DNA of 64,000 bases, from positions 62,001 through 126,000 of the forward strand of contig CAVURM010000001.1 in NCBI GenBank assembly GCA_963743875.1, given 5' to 3'. The notes beneath the pieces were generated by a model. It was given only the letters and a program-made list of their open reading frames with translations. It searched no databases and was not told where the DNA came from. Of this stretch, positions 53,701 to 62,097 are shown one piece after another. The position numbers and the translations under genes were made by a program. This DNA is from RHKX01 sp963743875. GTDB taxonomy: Bacteria; Actinomycetota; Thermoleophilia; Solirubrobacterales; 70-9. Position 1 is the stretch's first letter; the number at the start of each line of letters is the position of its first letter.

Positions 53701-54207
53701 AGCTCGGGGTGTCGAAGTTCTCCCACAGCGCCGGCTTCATCAACCTGACCCGAGATCGAGGTCACGGGCGCGTGACCATCGACGCCGCCGGCCGGCCCGT
53801 CCTTCACTACGCAGTCAGCGACGAGCTCGACATCGCCAACCTCCATCGGGGGCTGGCGGAGATGTCGCGGATCATGGAGGCAAGTGGGGTGGAGGAGATG
53901 CAGGCGCTCAGTCGGCTGGCCCCGATCTGGCAGCCGCGGGGACGATCTCGAGGAGTTCATCTCCGCGATCGGGGCGCTCTCGATCCCCGCCCGGGAGATC
54001 GGTCTGTTCAGCGCCCATCAGATGGGGAGTTGCCGCATGGGCTCCGATCCGGAGACCTCGGTTGCCGGACCGTGGGGCGAACTTCACGACACCCCCGGCG
54101 TCTGGATCGGGGATGCGAGCGCCTTCCCGACCGCATCCGGAACGAACCCGATGTTCACCGTGATGTCACTCGCGCGCCGAACCGCGCAGGCGATCCTCGC
54201 GGGCTGA
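50703..54207 (+). CDS. Aldehyde dehydrogenase fused to FAO-type GMC alcohol oxidase (six frame interruptions)
   Basis: N-terminal ALDH (50703 to about 52200): ENPATGETLTHVPDLG, GPWNFPLINS, GNSVVLKPSE, LELGGKDPMIVLSDADL and NNSGQVCIS, with catalytic TGC at 51552-51554. It ends RKYTKRQSLLI and a WFPY tail. Without a stop, the same frame continues into LAALCDTWVPSLDPPEGQ, an N-terminal segment typical of long-chain alcohol oxidases. An FAD-binding GMC domain follows from about 52728 (VVVGSGAGGGVIAAELAAAG) to NPMFTVMSLARR. The frame is uninterrupted from about 51308 to 52480, spanning the junction, so the fusion is read directly. Apparent frame breaks lie near 50757, 51308, 52480, 52708, 53606 and 53939. 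Product about 1167 residues; predicted to oxidise fatty alcohols to aldehydes and then acids. Confidence 0.82.
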
Positions 54208-54209
54208 AC

Positions 54210-56604
54210 TTGACCGGCCCCCTCTACGCGCTTGGACGATTCGCCGCCCGGCGCGGATGGCTGGTGGTCGGGGTCTGGGTCGCGGTGGCCGCTGGACTGG
54301 TGATCGCGGCGGCGATCCTCGGCAAGCCGACCAACGACGACCTGACGATTCCCGGCAGCGACTCGACCCGGGCCACGGATCTGCTGGACGACAAACTTCC
54401 GAGTCGCGCCAACGGCATCGTCCCGATCGCGTTGAAGTCCGATCAGGGGCGCCTCGATCAGGGGGCGAACAAGCAGGCGGTCAAGCAGGTCGTCGACAAC
54501 TACAAGCAGGATCCGCGGGTCCGCTCGGTGGTCAGTCCGTTCAGCTCTGCCGGGGTCGACGATCTCAGCAAGGACGGCATCTATGCCTATATCTCCCTCA
54601 ACCTGAGGCCGGGTCCCGACGAACTCGAGGAGGATGATGCGGAGGCGCTGATCGCGCTCGCCGAGCCGGCCGTAAGGCAGGGCATCGAGGTTGCAGCCGG
54701 CGCGTATCTGGGCTCGACCGTCTCCAAGCCCAGCACCGAGTCCAGCGAGGCGATCGGGATCGCCGTCGCGATCATCGTGCTGCTCTTCGCCTTCGGGACC
54801 GCAGCGGCGATGCCGATCCCGATCCTGACGGCGATCTTCGGGCTCGCGGCCGGCCTCAGCCTGGTCGGCCTCCTCGGGCACGTCATCTCGGTGCCGACGA
54901 TCGCGGCGACGCTGGGAACGATGCTCGGGCTGGGAGTCGGGATCGACTACGCGCTCTTCATCGTCACCCGCCATCGCGGCTTCATGGCCGACGGCCACGA
55001 CGTCGAGGAGTCGGCGGCGCGGGCAACCGGCACCTCCGGCGGGGCGGTCCTGTTCGCCGGGGGCACGGTCGTCATCGCCCTGCTCTCGCTCTACTTCTCC
55101 GGTTTGCCGATCGTTCGTGCACTCGGCTACTCGGCGGCGATCGTGGTCGCCGTATCGGTCGTCACCGCGCTCACCCTGCTGCCGGCGGTCCTCGGCCTGC
55201 TCGGCGAACGGATCAACAGCCTCAAGTTGCCCTTCGGAGGCCACCCGCACGACGACCAGCCCCACGGCTGGGCCCGCTGGGCTCGTGAGGTCGGCAAGCG
55301 GCCGTGGATCGCAGCGGTGGCGGGGCTGGCCATCCTCCTGGCGCTCGCGCTGCCCCTGCTCAGCATCAGCCTCGGCCAACCCGACTCCGACCTCTACCCC
55401 GAGGACACGCAGACCAAGCAGTCCTACGACCTGCTCACGGACGGTTTCGGCGCCGGCACCAACGGACCGCTTCTGGTCTCGGTCAAGCTCGACCCCCCCG
55501 CCAAGCCCGACACGAAGAAGCTGAACTCGGTCGAGGCCAAGCAGCAGAAGCAGGAGGATCAGGCCCAGCAGCAGTACGAGGAGGACGGCTCAGCAGGCAG
55601 CTCTCGCCGGTCAGCCCCCGCCGCCCGAGCCGACCGGGCCGACCCCGAAGCAGCAGCAGGAGCAGCAGCAGCAGGAAGAGTTCCTGAAGTCGCCCGCCAG
55701 CGATCCGCGACTGACCAGGCTGAGCGATCAGATCGCCAAGAGCCCCGACGTTTCGTCGGTCTCGCTGCCCGCGGTCAGCAACGACGGCGACGCCGCCGTC
55801 TTCAACGTGATCTCCAACTCGGCGCCGTCCTCGGAGCGCACCGTCGACCTCGTCAACGATCTCCGCGACGACGTGATCCCGAAGGCCCTCGGTTATCCGT
55901 CGACCACCAAGGCCTACGTCGGTGGAACCACCGCTGCCTACATCGATCTCGCCGACCGGATCTCGGAGAAGCTGCCGCTGGTCATCGGGATCGTCGTCGG
56001 GCTCAGCTTCCTCCTGCTGATGGTCGCCTTCCGCTCGCTCCTCGTCCCGCTGACCGCCGGCCTGATGAACCTCGTCTCGGTCGCCGCCTCCTACGGCGTT
56101 CTCGTCGCGGTCTTCGAGAAGGGATTCGGGCTCTCGGTGATCGGCCTCGATCACACGACCGAGATCGTGTCGTTCGTCCCGCTGCTGATGTTCGCGATCC
56201 TCTTCGGGCTCTCGATGGACTACCAGGTGTTCCTGCTGACGAAGATCCAGGAGCGCTTCAAGGCCGGGATCGGCAACCACGACTCCGTCGTCGAGGGGCT
56301 GGCCGGGACGGCTCGGGTGATCACCTCGGCGGCGATGATCATGGTCGCCGTCTTCGCCAGCTTCATCCTCAACGGCGATCCGACCGTCAAGCAGTTCGGG
56401 GTCGGCCTCGCCGTCGCCGTGGCGATCGACGCCACCGTCGTCCGCTGCCTGCTCGTCCCGGCGGTTATGGTGATCTTCGGGAACGCGAACTGGTGGTTCC
56501 CCACCTGGATGGAGCGCCACATGCCACAGCTCGGGATCGAGGGGGAGGAGTTCTTCCGCGAGCTCGATACCGACGACGGGAAGCGTGCCGATGCCGCCGA
56601 GTGA
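54210..56604 (+). CDS. MMPL/RND family transporter (one frame interruption)
   Basis: The product is about 797 residues. It starts at TTG 54210, three bases after the fusion gene's stop, with LYALGRFAARRGWLVVGVWVAVAAGLV, then an extracytoplasmic region. Five helices follow, including LGTMLGLGVGIDYALFIVTRHR (the RND/MMPL proton-relay GxDYxxF motif), repeated near the C-terminus as FAILFGLSMDYQVFLLTKIQE. Between the halves a Gln/Pro-rich stretch (about 445-500) spans a frame break at about 55586, where one base appears extra. MMPL proteins export lipids or drugs using the proton gradient. Tight linkage to the alcohol oxidase gene suggests a lipid substrate; that is inference. Confidence 0.9.
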
Positions 56605-57610
56605 GCTGACGGTCGCGGTCACCGGCCCGACCGGCGAGATCGGCATCGCTGCCCTCCGAGCGCTCGACGCCTCGCCGCGAGTCGGCCGGGTGATCGGCAT
56701 GGCGAGGCGTCCCTTCCACCCAGCCGAGCACGAACTCAGCTCGAAGGTCGTCTACCAGCAGGGCGACGTGCTCGATCGTCCCTCCGTCGATGCCCTCGTT
56801 GCCGATGCCGACGTGGTCGTCCACCTCGCGTTCATCATCTTCGGCGATCGCGACGAGGCCCATCAGATCAACACCGAAGGGAGCCGCAACGTCTTCGAGG
56901 CGGCGGTGGCCGCCGGAGCCAAGCGGCTCGTCTACACCTCTTCGGTCGCCGCCTACGGCTTCCATGACGACAACCCCCAGCCCCTGACCGAGGATGTCCC
57001 GACCCGGGGCAGCGATTCCTTCTACTACTCCGCCCACAAGGCGGAGTTGGAGGACGTCCTCGACGAGTGCATCGCCGGCTCCGACACCGACGCCTACGTG
57101 TTCCGTCCGTGCATCGTCGCCGGCGCCGGGGCGCCGATGTTGATCGAGACGATGGTCGGGACGTTGCCGATCTACGGTCAGCTCAGACTCGCCCGCAGGG
57201 CTCTCGACATGATTCCCTTCCTCGGTCCGATCCTGCCCGACCCGGGCGTGGACTTCCAACTCGTTCACACCAACGACGTGGCCACCGCCCTGGTGGCAGC
57301 GGTCGAGGGCCGGGGCGCGCCCGGCCGCTACAACCTCGCCGGACCGGGAGCGATGAGCGTGGGGAGGATGGCCCGCGCCCTCGGCTGGCTTTCGGTCCCG
57401 GTCCCGGCAGTCGCCGTCGCGACCCTCGACGACCTGCTCGACAAGCTGCCCGGGATGCCCGCCGAGGCGGCATGGCTGACCGCCTTTCGCGTGCCCACGC
57501 TGATGGACACGCGCAAGGCTCGCGAGGAGCTCGGGTGGGTACCCGAATGGGATGCCGATACGACGCTCCGGGAGACGATCCAGGGTGCCCGCGAGGACGG
57601 AATCCTCTAG
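56585..57610 (+). CDS. NAD-dependent epimerase/dehydratase (extended SDR)
   Basis: The 341-residue protein has the extended-SDR nucleotide motif VTGPTGEIG (TGxxGxxG), VVHLAFIIFGDRDEAHQINTEGSRNVFEAA, VYTSSVAAYG and the catalytic YYSAHK (YxxxK), then VFRPCIVAGAGAP. It overlaps the MMPL stop by 20 bases using GTG 56585, or by 14 using ATG 56591. It therefore belongs to the oxidase-MMPL-epimerase operon. Substrates of this group include nucleotide sugars, and hydroxysteroids in some actinobacteria. Which applies is unknown; a 3-hydroxysteroid or lipid role would fit the neighbours. Confidence 0.88.
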   Translation: MPMPPSELTVAVTGPTGEIGIAALRALDASPRVGRVIGMARRPFHPAEHELSSKVVYQQGDVLDRPSVDALVADADVVVHLAFIIFGDRDEAHQINTEGSRNVFEAAVAAGAKRLVYTSSVAAYGFHDDNPQPLTEDVPTRGSDSFYYSAHKAELEDVLDECIAGSDTDAYVFRPCIVAGAGAPMLIETMVGTLPIYGQLRLARRALDMIPFLGPILPDPGVDFQLVHTNDVATALVAAVEGRGAPGRYNLAGPGAMSVGRMARALGWLSVPVPAVAVATLDDLLDKLPGMPAEAAWLTAFRVPTLMDTRKAREELGWVPEWDADTTLRETIQGAREDGIL

Positions 57611-57666
57611 CTCGCCCGGCGATAGAGTTGGCGTGGGTTTCCCGTCACGCGAAGAGGAGAGTTCAA

Positions 57667-58023
57667 ATGGGGTTCATGGACAAGATGAAGAAGGCGGCCG
57701 AGTCCGCCCAGGCCCAGACCAGCAAGATCGGCGTCGGCGCCTCAGCCGATCAGATGGACCTCGCCAATCGCGGCCAGAAGCTGATGAAGGAGGGCGTCGA
57801 GACGCCGGCTCACATCGACTCGATGGTCTCCACCGGCAAGACCGACACGCCCGGCGGCACCGAGCACGACATCACGGTCACCGTCAGCCCCGCCGACGCC
57901 ACTCCCTACACCGTGACGACCAACCAGTACATCTACCCGTCGGCACCCTTCAGCGCCGGGGAGGATGTGATCGTGCGCGTCGATCCCGACGACCCGAACT
58001 CCCTGATGCTCTGGGGAAAGTAG
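57667..58023 (+). CDS. Small cytoplasmic protein, unknown function
   Basis: The 118-residue protein has an N-terminal amphipathic, lysine-rich helix (MGFMDKMKKAAESAQAQTSK) and a C-terminal beta-rich domain (ETPAHIDSMVSTGKTDTPGGTEHDI, then DVIVRVDPDDPNSLMLWGK). The second half resembles the small domain that ends in a VxVDPxDPxxxxL segment seen in many actinobacterial membrane-associated proteins. No catalytic residues stand out. A GAGGAGAG ribosome-binding site precedes the ATG. It is 56 bases after the epimerase and could be read from the same transcript. Confidence 0.75.
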   Translation: MGFMDKMKKAAESAQAQTSKIGVGASADQMDLANRGQKLMKEGVETPAHIDSMVSTGKTDTPGGTEHDITVTVSPADATPYTVTTNQYIYPSAPFSAGEDVIVRVDPDDPNSLMLWGK

Positions 58024-58072
58024 ACAACTCCGGCGGGGTCCTTCGTTCCGCGTCCTGTCCCGGCGGCCAGCT

Positions 58073-59443
58073 CTAGGAGCGCTCCGCGGGGGCAGTCGGC
58101 TCCTTGCCGCCGCCTCCGCGACTCGTCCAGCGCAGGCGGCGTCGTGCCAGGTCGGACCCGGGTTCGGGCAGCAGCGCGCGGCTCAGCGGGGTTGCGGTGA
58201 TTCCGTGGACGACGATCGAGACCAACACGCACACCAGGCTGGTCCAGACGATCACGTTCGTCGCGTCCGGGGGAAGCTGTGAAGTCTCGGCGATGATCGC
58301 CGCGTAGTAGATCGAGCCGATCCCGCGGACTCCGAACCAACCGAGGAAGAGGCGCTCGCGATAGGGGACGTTCGACGAGCCGATCGTCGCAACCGCCACC
58401 GAGAGCGGTCGGATTGCGAGCAATAGAACCGGCACCAGCAGCCAGCCGGTCAGGCCGGGGGCCTTCAGCCCGACGACCGAGATCATGCTGCCGAGCAAAA
58501 GGATCACGGTCAGCTCGCCGAGCTTCTCGACGGTCTCGGCACCGCCATGGACCCGGCCGTTGATCTCGTGGCGGCGCTCGTACCGGCGGAAGGCCAGGCC
58601 GCCGACGAACGCGGCGATGAAACCGTATGCGCCGGCGGTTTCGGTCAGCGCATAGATCAACAACACCGTCGGGATCGCGAGCCAGCTGTCGAAGGTGGGG
58701 GAGAGCATCCGGCGGGAGCGCAGCCGCACCGCAAGTGCTGCCACCCCGAACCCGACGAGGGCTCCGATCAATACCGCGACGCCGAGCGCGTACACAACGT
58801 CGGCAAGGAGCCACTCGCCGACCCAATCCGTGCCTCCGGGGTCGAGCATGTAAAGCCCGGCGAAGATGAAGGGGAATGCGAGTCCGTCATTAAGCCCGGC
58901 TTCCCCCGTGATCGAGAAGTTCGGCTCCTGCTCCTCCTCGTCACCGGGTGGGCCGACGCCGATGTCACCGGCGAGCACCGGATCGGTCGGGGCGAGAATG
59001 GCGCCGAGGATCACCGCCGCCCCGAGTGAGAGACCCATCACCTCGTGGCCGAAGACCGCGACGGCCGCGATCGTCAACGGCATCGCGACCAGCAGCAACC
59101 GTGCCACTCCCGACCAGGAGCGGCGCGTGAAGGCGCGATCGAGCTTCAGCCCCGCGCCGAACAAGGCGATGATCACGGCGAGCTCGCTGATCCGCTCCAC
59201 CAGCAGCGCGTCGTCGATCGGCTCGAGCCAGTTCAAGCCGAGCAGCTCGATCGCCAATGCCGCCGTAGCCCCGAGGCCCAGATAGATGATGCTCGCCGAG
59301 AACGCCCGATCGCGTTGATGGGAGAGGGCCCCGATCGCGGCGAAGATCGCAATCGCACAAAAGATCAGGCCGATCGCGTAGAGATCGGCGAAGGCGAATC
59401 CGCGGCCAGCGGCAACCGTTATCGGGGGGTCGAGGATGTGCAT
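58073..59443 (-). CDS. Na+/H+ or K+/H+ antiporter (CPA1/NhaP-like)
   Basis: The 456-residue membrane protein has about 12 helices. Key segments are LAVIIALFGAGLKLDRAF, LGAAVILGAILAPTDPVLAGDIGVGPP (the CPA1 TDP motif), GEAGLNDGLAFPFIF (the ND ion-binding pair) and FLGWFGVRGIGSIYYAAII, the conserved Arg-containing helix. CPA1 antiporters exchange Na+ or K+ for H+. I chose ATG 59443; the frame stays open for 14 codons upstream. An acidic stretch (GDEEEQEPN) precedes the ion-binding helix. The C-terminal tail is basic and short, without a cytoplasmic TrkA-C domain. Confidence 0.92.
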   Translation of the reverse strand: MHILDPPITVAAGRGFAFADLYAIGLIFCAIAIFAAIGALSHQRDRAFSASIIYLGLGATAALAIELLGLNWLEPIDDALLVERISELAVIIALFGAGLKLDRAFTRRSWSGVARLLLVAMPLTIAAVAVFGHEVMGLSLGAAVILGAILAPTDPVLAGDIGVGPPGDEEEQEPNFSITGEAGLNDGLAFPFIFAGLYMLDPGGTDWVGEWLLADVVYALGVAVLIGALVGFGVAALAVRLRSRRMLSPTFDSWLAIPTVLLIYALTETAGAYGFIAAFVGGLAFRRYERRHEINGRVHGGAETVEKLGELTVILLLGSMISVVGLKAPGLTGWLLVPVLLLAIRPLSVAVATIGSSNVPYRERLFLGWFGVRGIGSIYYAAIIAETSQLPPDATNVIVWTSLVCVLVSIVVHGITATPLSRALLPEPGSDLARRRLRWTSRGGGGKEPTAPAERS

Positions 59444-59510
59444 CTTTGCGGCGCCCTGGGTGGCGCGAACGGGACAGGGTCTCAAACCCCGAACGCCGGG
59501 GTAGCGGGGA

Positions 59511-60095
59511 TCAGGTGGGGATCAGGATCGAGACGAGCGAGTCCCCCACGAGCCGCTCCGCGTCCTCTCTTTCGAGCGCGCCCTCCTTGACCTCGGCGAG
59601 GGCTTCGAAGGCGAGCGTCTGCATCACCGCCATCAGCCAACAAAGCGGCATGTCCGTGCGGACCTTGCCACGCTCGCGGGCGTCGGCAAGGAAGCCACCC
59701 ACCGGGCTGCTCTCGACGTCCACGCTGGCCTGAAATGCCTCGTCGCCCATCTCGCGCAGGGCGAGCAGCGGCCCGTAGCGGAAGTTGAGGTCGAGGATCG
59801 CCGCGCTGAGCCCACGGATGGTCCTCTCGACCCCGCCCTCCGTCCGCTCGGCGAGCACGGCGGCCGTCGCCCTGCGTGCGTCTGCGGTGGCTTCATCGAA
59901 CACGGCCTCGACCAGCTCCTCCCGGCTGGAGAAATGGCGGTAGAGCGTCGTCCTCCCGAGCCCCGAAGCCTCCGCGATCTCCTGCATGCTCAGGGTCGGA
60001 TCCTGGGCCAGCAACTCGAGGCCCGCCATGAGGACCAACCGGTGGTTGCGCTGGGCGTCGGCGCGGAGCTGGTGGGCCTCACCCTCCGCCGTCAA
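59511..60095 (-). CDS. TetR family transcriptional regulator (downstream gene of a tandem pair)
   Basis: The 194-residue protein has the HTH IAEASGLGRTTLYRHFSSREELVEAVF near residues 40-66. It starts with TTG 60095, overlapping the stop of the next TetR gene by 4 bases, so translation is coupled. The two regulators show the same signature (GLGRTTxYRHF) but the remaining sequence differs, so they may form a heterodimer or act in series. The effector is unknown. The nearest target, if any, is not obvious; the antiporter lies downstream on the same strand, 67 bases away. Confidence 0.88.
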   Translation of the reverse strand: MTAEGEAHQLRADAQRNHRLVLMAGLELLAQDPTLSMQEIAEASGLGRTTLYRHFSSREELVEAVFDEATADARRATAAVLAERTEGGVERTIRGLSAAILDLNFRYGPLLALREMGDEAFQASVDVESSPVGGFLADARERGKVRTDMPLCWLMAVMQTLAFEALAEVKEGALEREDAERLVGDSLVSILIPT

Positions 60096-60673
60096 GAGGT
60101 CACCATCGCTGCCGCGAGGGTCTCACCGAGCACCGTTCCGGCCTCCTCAGGGTCGAACCGTTGAGCCAGTACCTCTCCGACCATCAACATCGTCAGGGAG
60201 AGAAAGGCCGCACGCAGCCAGGCGATCGGCTGGTCGCGACGTACCTCGCCGCGATCCTGCGCTCCGGCCAGGTACTTAGTGATCGGGCTGTCAGATGCGC
60301 GCGTGTGGTCCTGAATCGTCGGCTTGGTCAGCTTGAGATGGGTGTAGATGAATCGGTATCTCAGGCCGAGTTCGATGTTCAGCTTGCTGACCGCCATCAG
60401 GGTCTCGTGGGCGGGCTTCTCGCGATCGAGAACCTCGTTCGTCTCGCGGATGGATTGCTCGAAAACCTCGTCGATCAGCGCATCGAAGAGCTCCTCCCGG
60501 CCCGGGAAGTGCCGATAGACCGTGGTTCTGCCGACTCCGGAGTGATCGGCGATCTCCTGAATGCTCGCGTCCGGCTGCAAACCGAGCAGCTCGATCGCCG
60601 ATTCCACCACGGTCTGACGATTCGCCAAGGCGTCGCGTCTTTGCTCGCCCTTGACGCCCATCTGGACAATCAT
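60092..60673 (-). CDS. TetR family transcriptional regulator (upstream gene of a tandem pair)
   Basis: From ATG 60673 (193 aa; ATG 60661 is an alternative) the protein has the HTH IADHSGVGRTTVYRHFPGREELFDALI at about residues 37-63 and a helical C-terminus with KLNIELGLRYRFIYTHLKLT. The frame stays open for 34 more codons upstream, but these cross the predicted operator. It is followed by a coupled second TetR gene. A 30-base upstream element (60696-60725) recurs before the TetR gene at 62743-63318, so these regulators probably share a binding site. Confidence 0.88.
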   Translation of the reverse strand: MIVQMGVKGEQRRDALANRQTVVESAIELLGLQPDASIQEIADHSGVGRTTVYRHFPGREELFDALIDEVFEQSIRETNEVLDREKPAHETLMAVSKLNIELGLRYRFIYTHLKLTKPTIQDHTRASDSPITKYLAGAQDRGEVRRDQPIAWLRAAFLSLTMLMVGEVLAQRFDPEEAGTVLGETLAAAMVTS

Positions 60674-60695
60674 AGGCCCAGGCCGCGATTCCGAC

Positions 60696-60725
60696 CTAAG
60701 CGGCATGCTATGTTCCGTTTCTAGG
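60696..60725. promoter_or_regulatory. Element shared by two TetR genes, copy 1
   Basis: This block starts CTAAGCGG and contains GTTCC and TTCT; it aligns with 63328-63357 upstream of another TetR gene. The eight bases CTAAGCGG and the five bases GTTCC are identical, and the AT-rich centre (ATGCTAT versus ATAGTAT) is similar, with a one-base length change. It lies 23 bases before the annotated start codon. A shared operator or promoter is the simplest reading. Confidence 0.5.
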
Positions 60726-60823
60726 CGTTCAGTGTCGTTCCCCCGCGGCATTGGACGCCTTACTTTTTCACCCACCAGCGGCTGTCTCCCACCCGTTGCA
60801 CGTTGTTAGACTGCCGCTCGCGC

Positions 60824-60896
60824 GCCGCTATCGTCTAGGGGACTAGGACGCCGGATTCTCAGTCCGGAAACCGGGGTTCGAATCCCCGTAGCGGTA
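60824..60896 (+). tRNA. tRNA-Glu (anticodon CUC)
   Basis: The 73-base gene folds as a standard cloverleaf. The acceptor stem pairs GCCGCTA (60824-60830) with TAGCGGT (60889-60895), including one G-T pair, followed by discriminator A. The anticodon stem CCGGA/TCCGG closes the loop TTCTCAG, with anticodon CTC. The T arm CCGGG-GTTCGAA-TCCCCG is canonical. The CCA end is not encoded. It stands alone, followed 11 bases later by a terminator-like hairpin. Confidence 0.96.
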
Positions 60897-60907
60897 CTTG
60901 CTTGGAG

Positions 60908-60928
60908 CCCCTGCAATCGCGGGGGTTT
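60908..60928 (+). terminator. Rho-independent-like terminator after tRNA-Glu
   Basis: CCCCTGC at 60908-60914 and GCGGGG(G) at 60919-60925 pair over seven bases (one T-G) around the loop AATC, followed by TTT at 60926-60928. This fits an intrinsic terminator for the tRNA. Confidence 0.65.
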
Positions 60929-60962
60929 CGTGCGTTCTGGGGAGCCGATGGGGCCAGAGCCC

Positions 60963-61400
60963 TCAGCCGATCTGCTCCGCCAGCATGACAATGATCCCCT
61001 CCGGGCCGCGGACGTAGCAGAGCCGGTAGCTGTCTTCGTAGCGCACCACCTCGCCAACGAACTCCGCGCCGCGGGCCTGCAACCCGGCGACGGCGGCGTC
61101 GATGTCATCGACTGCGAATGCGACGCGGCGGATACCCAGGGTGTTCGCCGGCGCGTGCCCGTCGCCGCCCCGGGCCGACGGGGCGCGAAACTTCATCAGT
61201 TCGATGCAGGCGTGGCCGTCCGGGGTCTCCAGCATCGCGACATCCACGCGGACCCCCTCGAGCCCCACCACGCGGTCCACCCAACTGCCCTCGACCGGCA
61301 CCTCGACCTGCAACGTGAGTCCGAGGTCGACGAAGAACGCCTTCGCGGCCGCGAGGTCGTCGACCACGATGCCCACGTTCTCCATGCGTTGGATCGTCAT
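60963..61400 (-). CDS. VOC family protein (glyoxalase/bleomycin-resistance fold)
   Basis: The 145-residue protein has two beta-alpha-beta-beta-beta modules: MENVGIVVDDLAAAKAFFVDLGL at the start and IRRVAFAVDDIDAAVAGLQARGAEFVGEVVRYEDSYRLCYVRGPEGIIVMLAEQIG at the end. These are typical of metal-dependent VOC enzymes, with the C-terminal Glu of PEGIIVMLAE as a likely metal ligand. Such proteins include glyoxalase I, dioxygenases and antibiotic-binding proteins. The substrate cannot be told. It converges with tRNA-Glu. Confidence 0.88.
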   Translation of the reverse strand: MTIQRMENVGIVVDDLAAAKAFFVDLGLTLQVEVPVEGSWVDRVVGLEGVRVDVAMLETPDGHACIELMKFRAPSARGGDGHAPANTLGIRRVAFAVDDIDAAVAGLQARGAEFVGEVVRYEDSYRLCYVRGPEGIIVMLAEQIG

Positions 61401-61462
61401 GCGCGTCGAGGGTAGCGACAGGTGATTCTTTGAGGCTTGGAAGCGGTTACATCCCGACTGGG

Positions 61463-61957
61463 CTAGGCGGCAAGCTCCGCGAGGACGCTCTTGTCACCCC
61501 CGGCATCGGGGGAAATTCGCGCGGTGGAGCCCTGGAGGAACATCTTGTTCTCGCCCTCGACGATGTGGAGGTGGCGGGCCAGGCCGAAATGCTTGACCTC
61601 GACCTGGGCACCTGCGCGGTCGAAGGTGGCGAGAAGCTCCTCGGGCTCGTTGCCCATTGGCGAGCGCAACGCGAAGACGTAGATGTTCGCCTCGGTCACG
61701 CAGACCATCATTCGCTCGGACACTCCGTGGGCGGCCGCGTTGGCGTGCCGGGAAGCCTCGATCGCCCCCGCTCCCTCCAGGCCGGCGGCGAGTGGGTTGT
61801 CGTGGCCGGGCAGGAAGCTGGAAGCCAGTCCGCCGGCGGCGATCGCCCTGTAGTTGTCCTGCAGGGCAAAGGCTCCGGCCGCGATCACCGGCTCGGTGGT
61901 GTCGGCCTTGGCCAGGCGCGCCTGCGCGGCGGTAATCAGATCCTCGGGGTGGCTCAT
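61463..61957 (-). CDS. Conserved-looking protein of unknown function
   Basis: From ATG 61957 (the open frame runs further up) the product is 164 residues. It reads HPEDLITAAQARLAKADTTEPVIAAGAFALQDNYRA, MMVCVTEANIYVFALRSPMG and AQVEVKHFGLARHLHIVEGENKMFLQGSTARISPDAG. The second half suggests a beta-rich, PH-like fold. I do not recognise a named family. No signal peptide, transmembrane segment or catalytic motif is seen. It diverges from the GAP-family gene at 62098. Confidence 0.6.
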   Translation of the reverse strand: MSHPEDLITAAQARLAKADTTEPVIAAGAFALQDNYRAIAAGGLASSFLPGHDNPLAAGLEGAGAIEASRHANAAAHGVSERMMVCVTEANIYVFALRSPMGNEPEELLATFDRAGAQVEVKHFGLARHLHIVEGENKMFLQGSTARISPDAGGDKSVLAELAA

Positions 61958-62097
61958 GTGGGTGATTGTCGCAACGCCCCCGGATGCGACAGGCTGATCA
62001 CCCGGCAAGCGTGAACCCTGCATGCTCGCTTCCGGCCTGTCGCCGGATGGCTGCCGCTCCGGTTTCGACGACCTCGGGGGCTAGGGTTGGCAGGCCC

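Noticed and set aside
34541..55700. Programmed ribosomal frameshifting in this region
   Set aside because: Seventeen sites in nine unrelated housekeeping genes, without a common slippery heptamer or conserved downstream structure, fit sequence errors better. Several are simple run-length changes.
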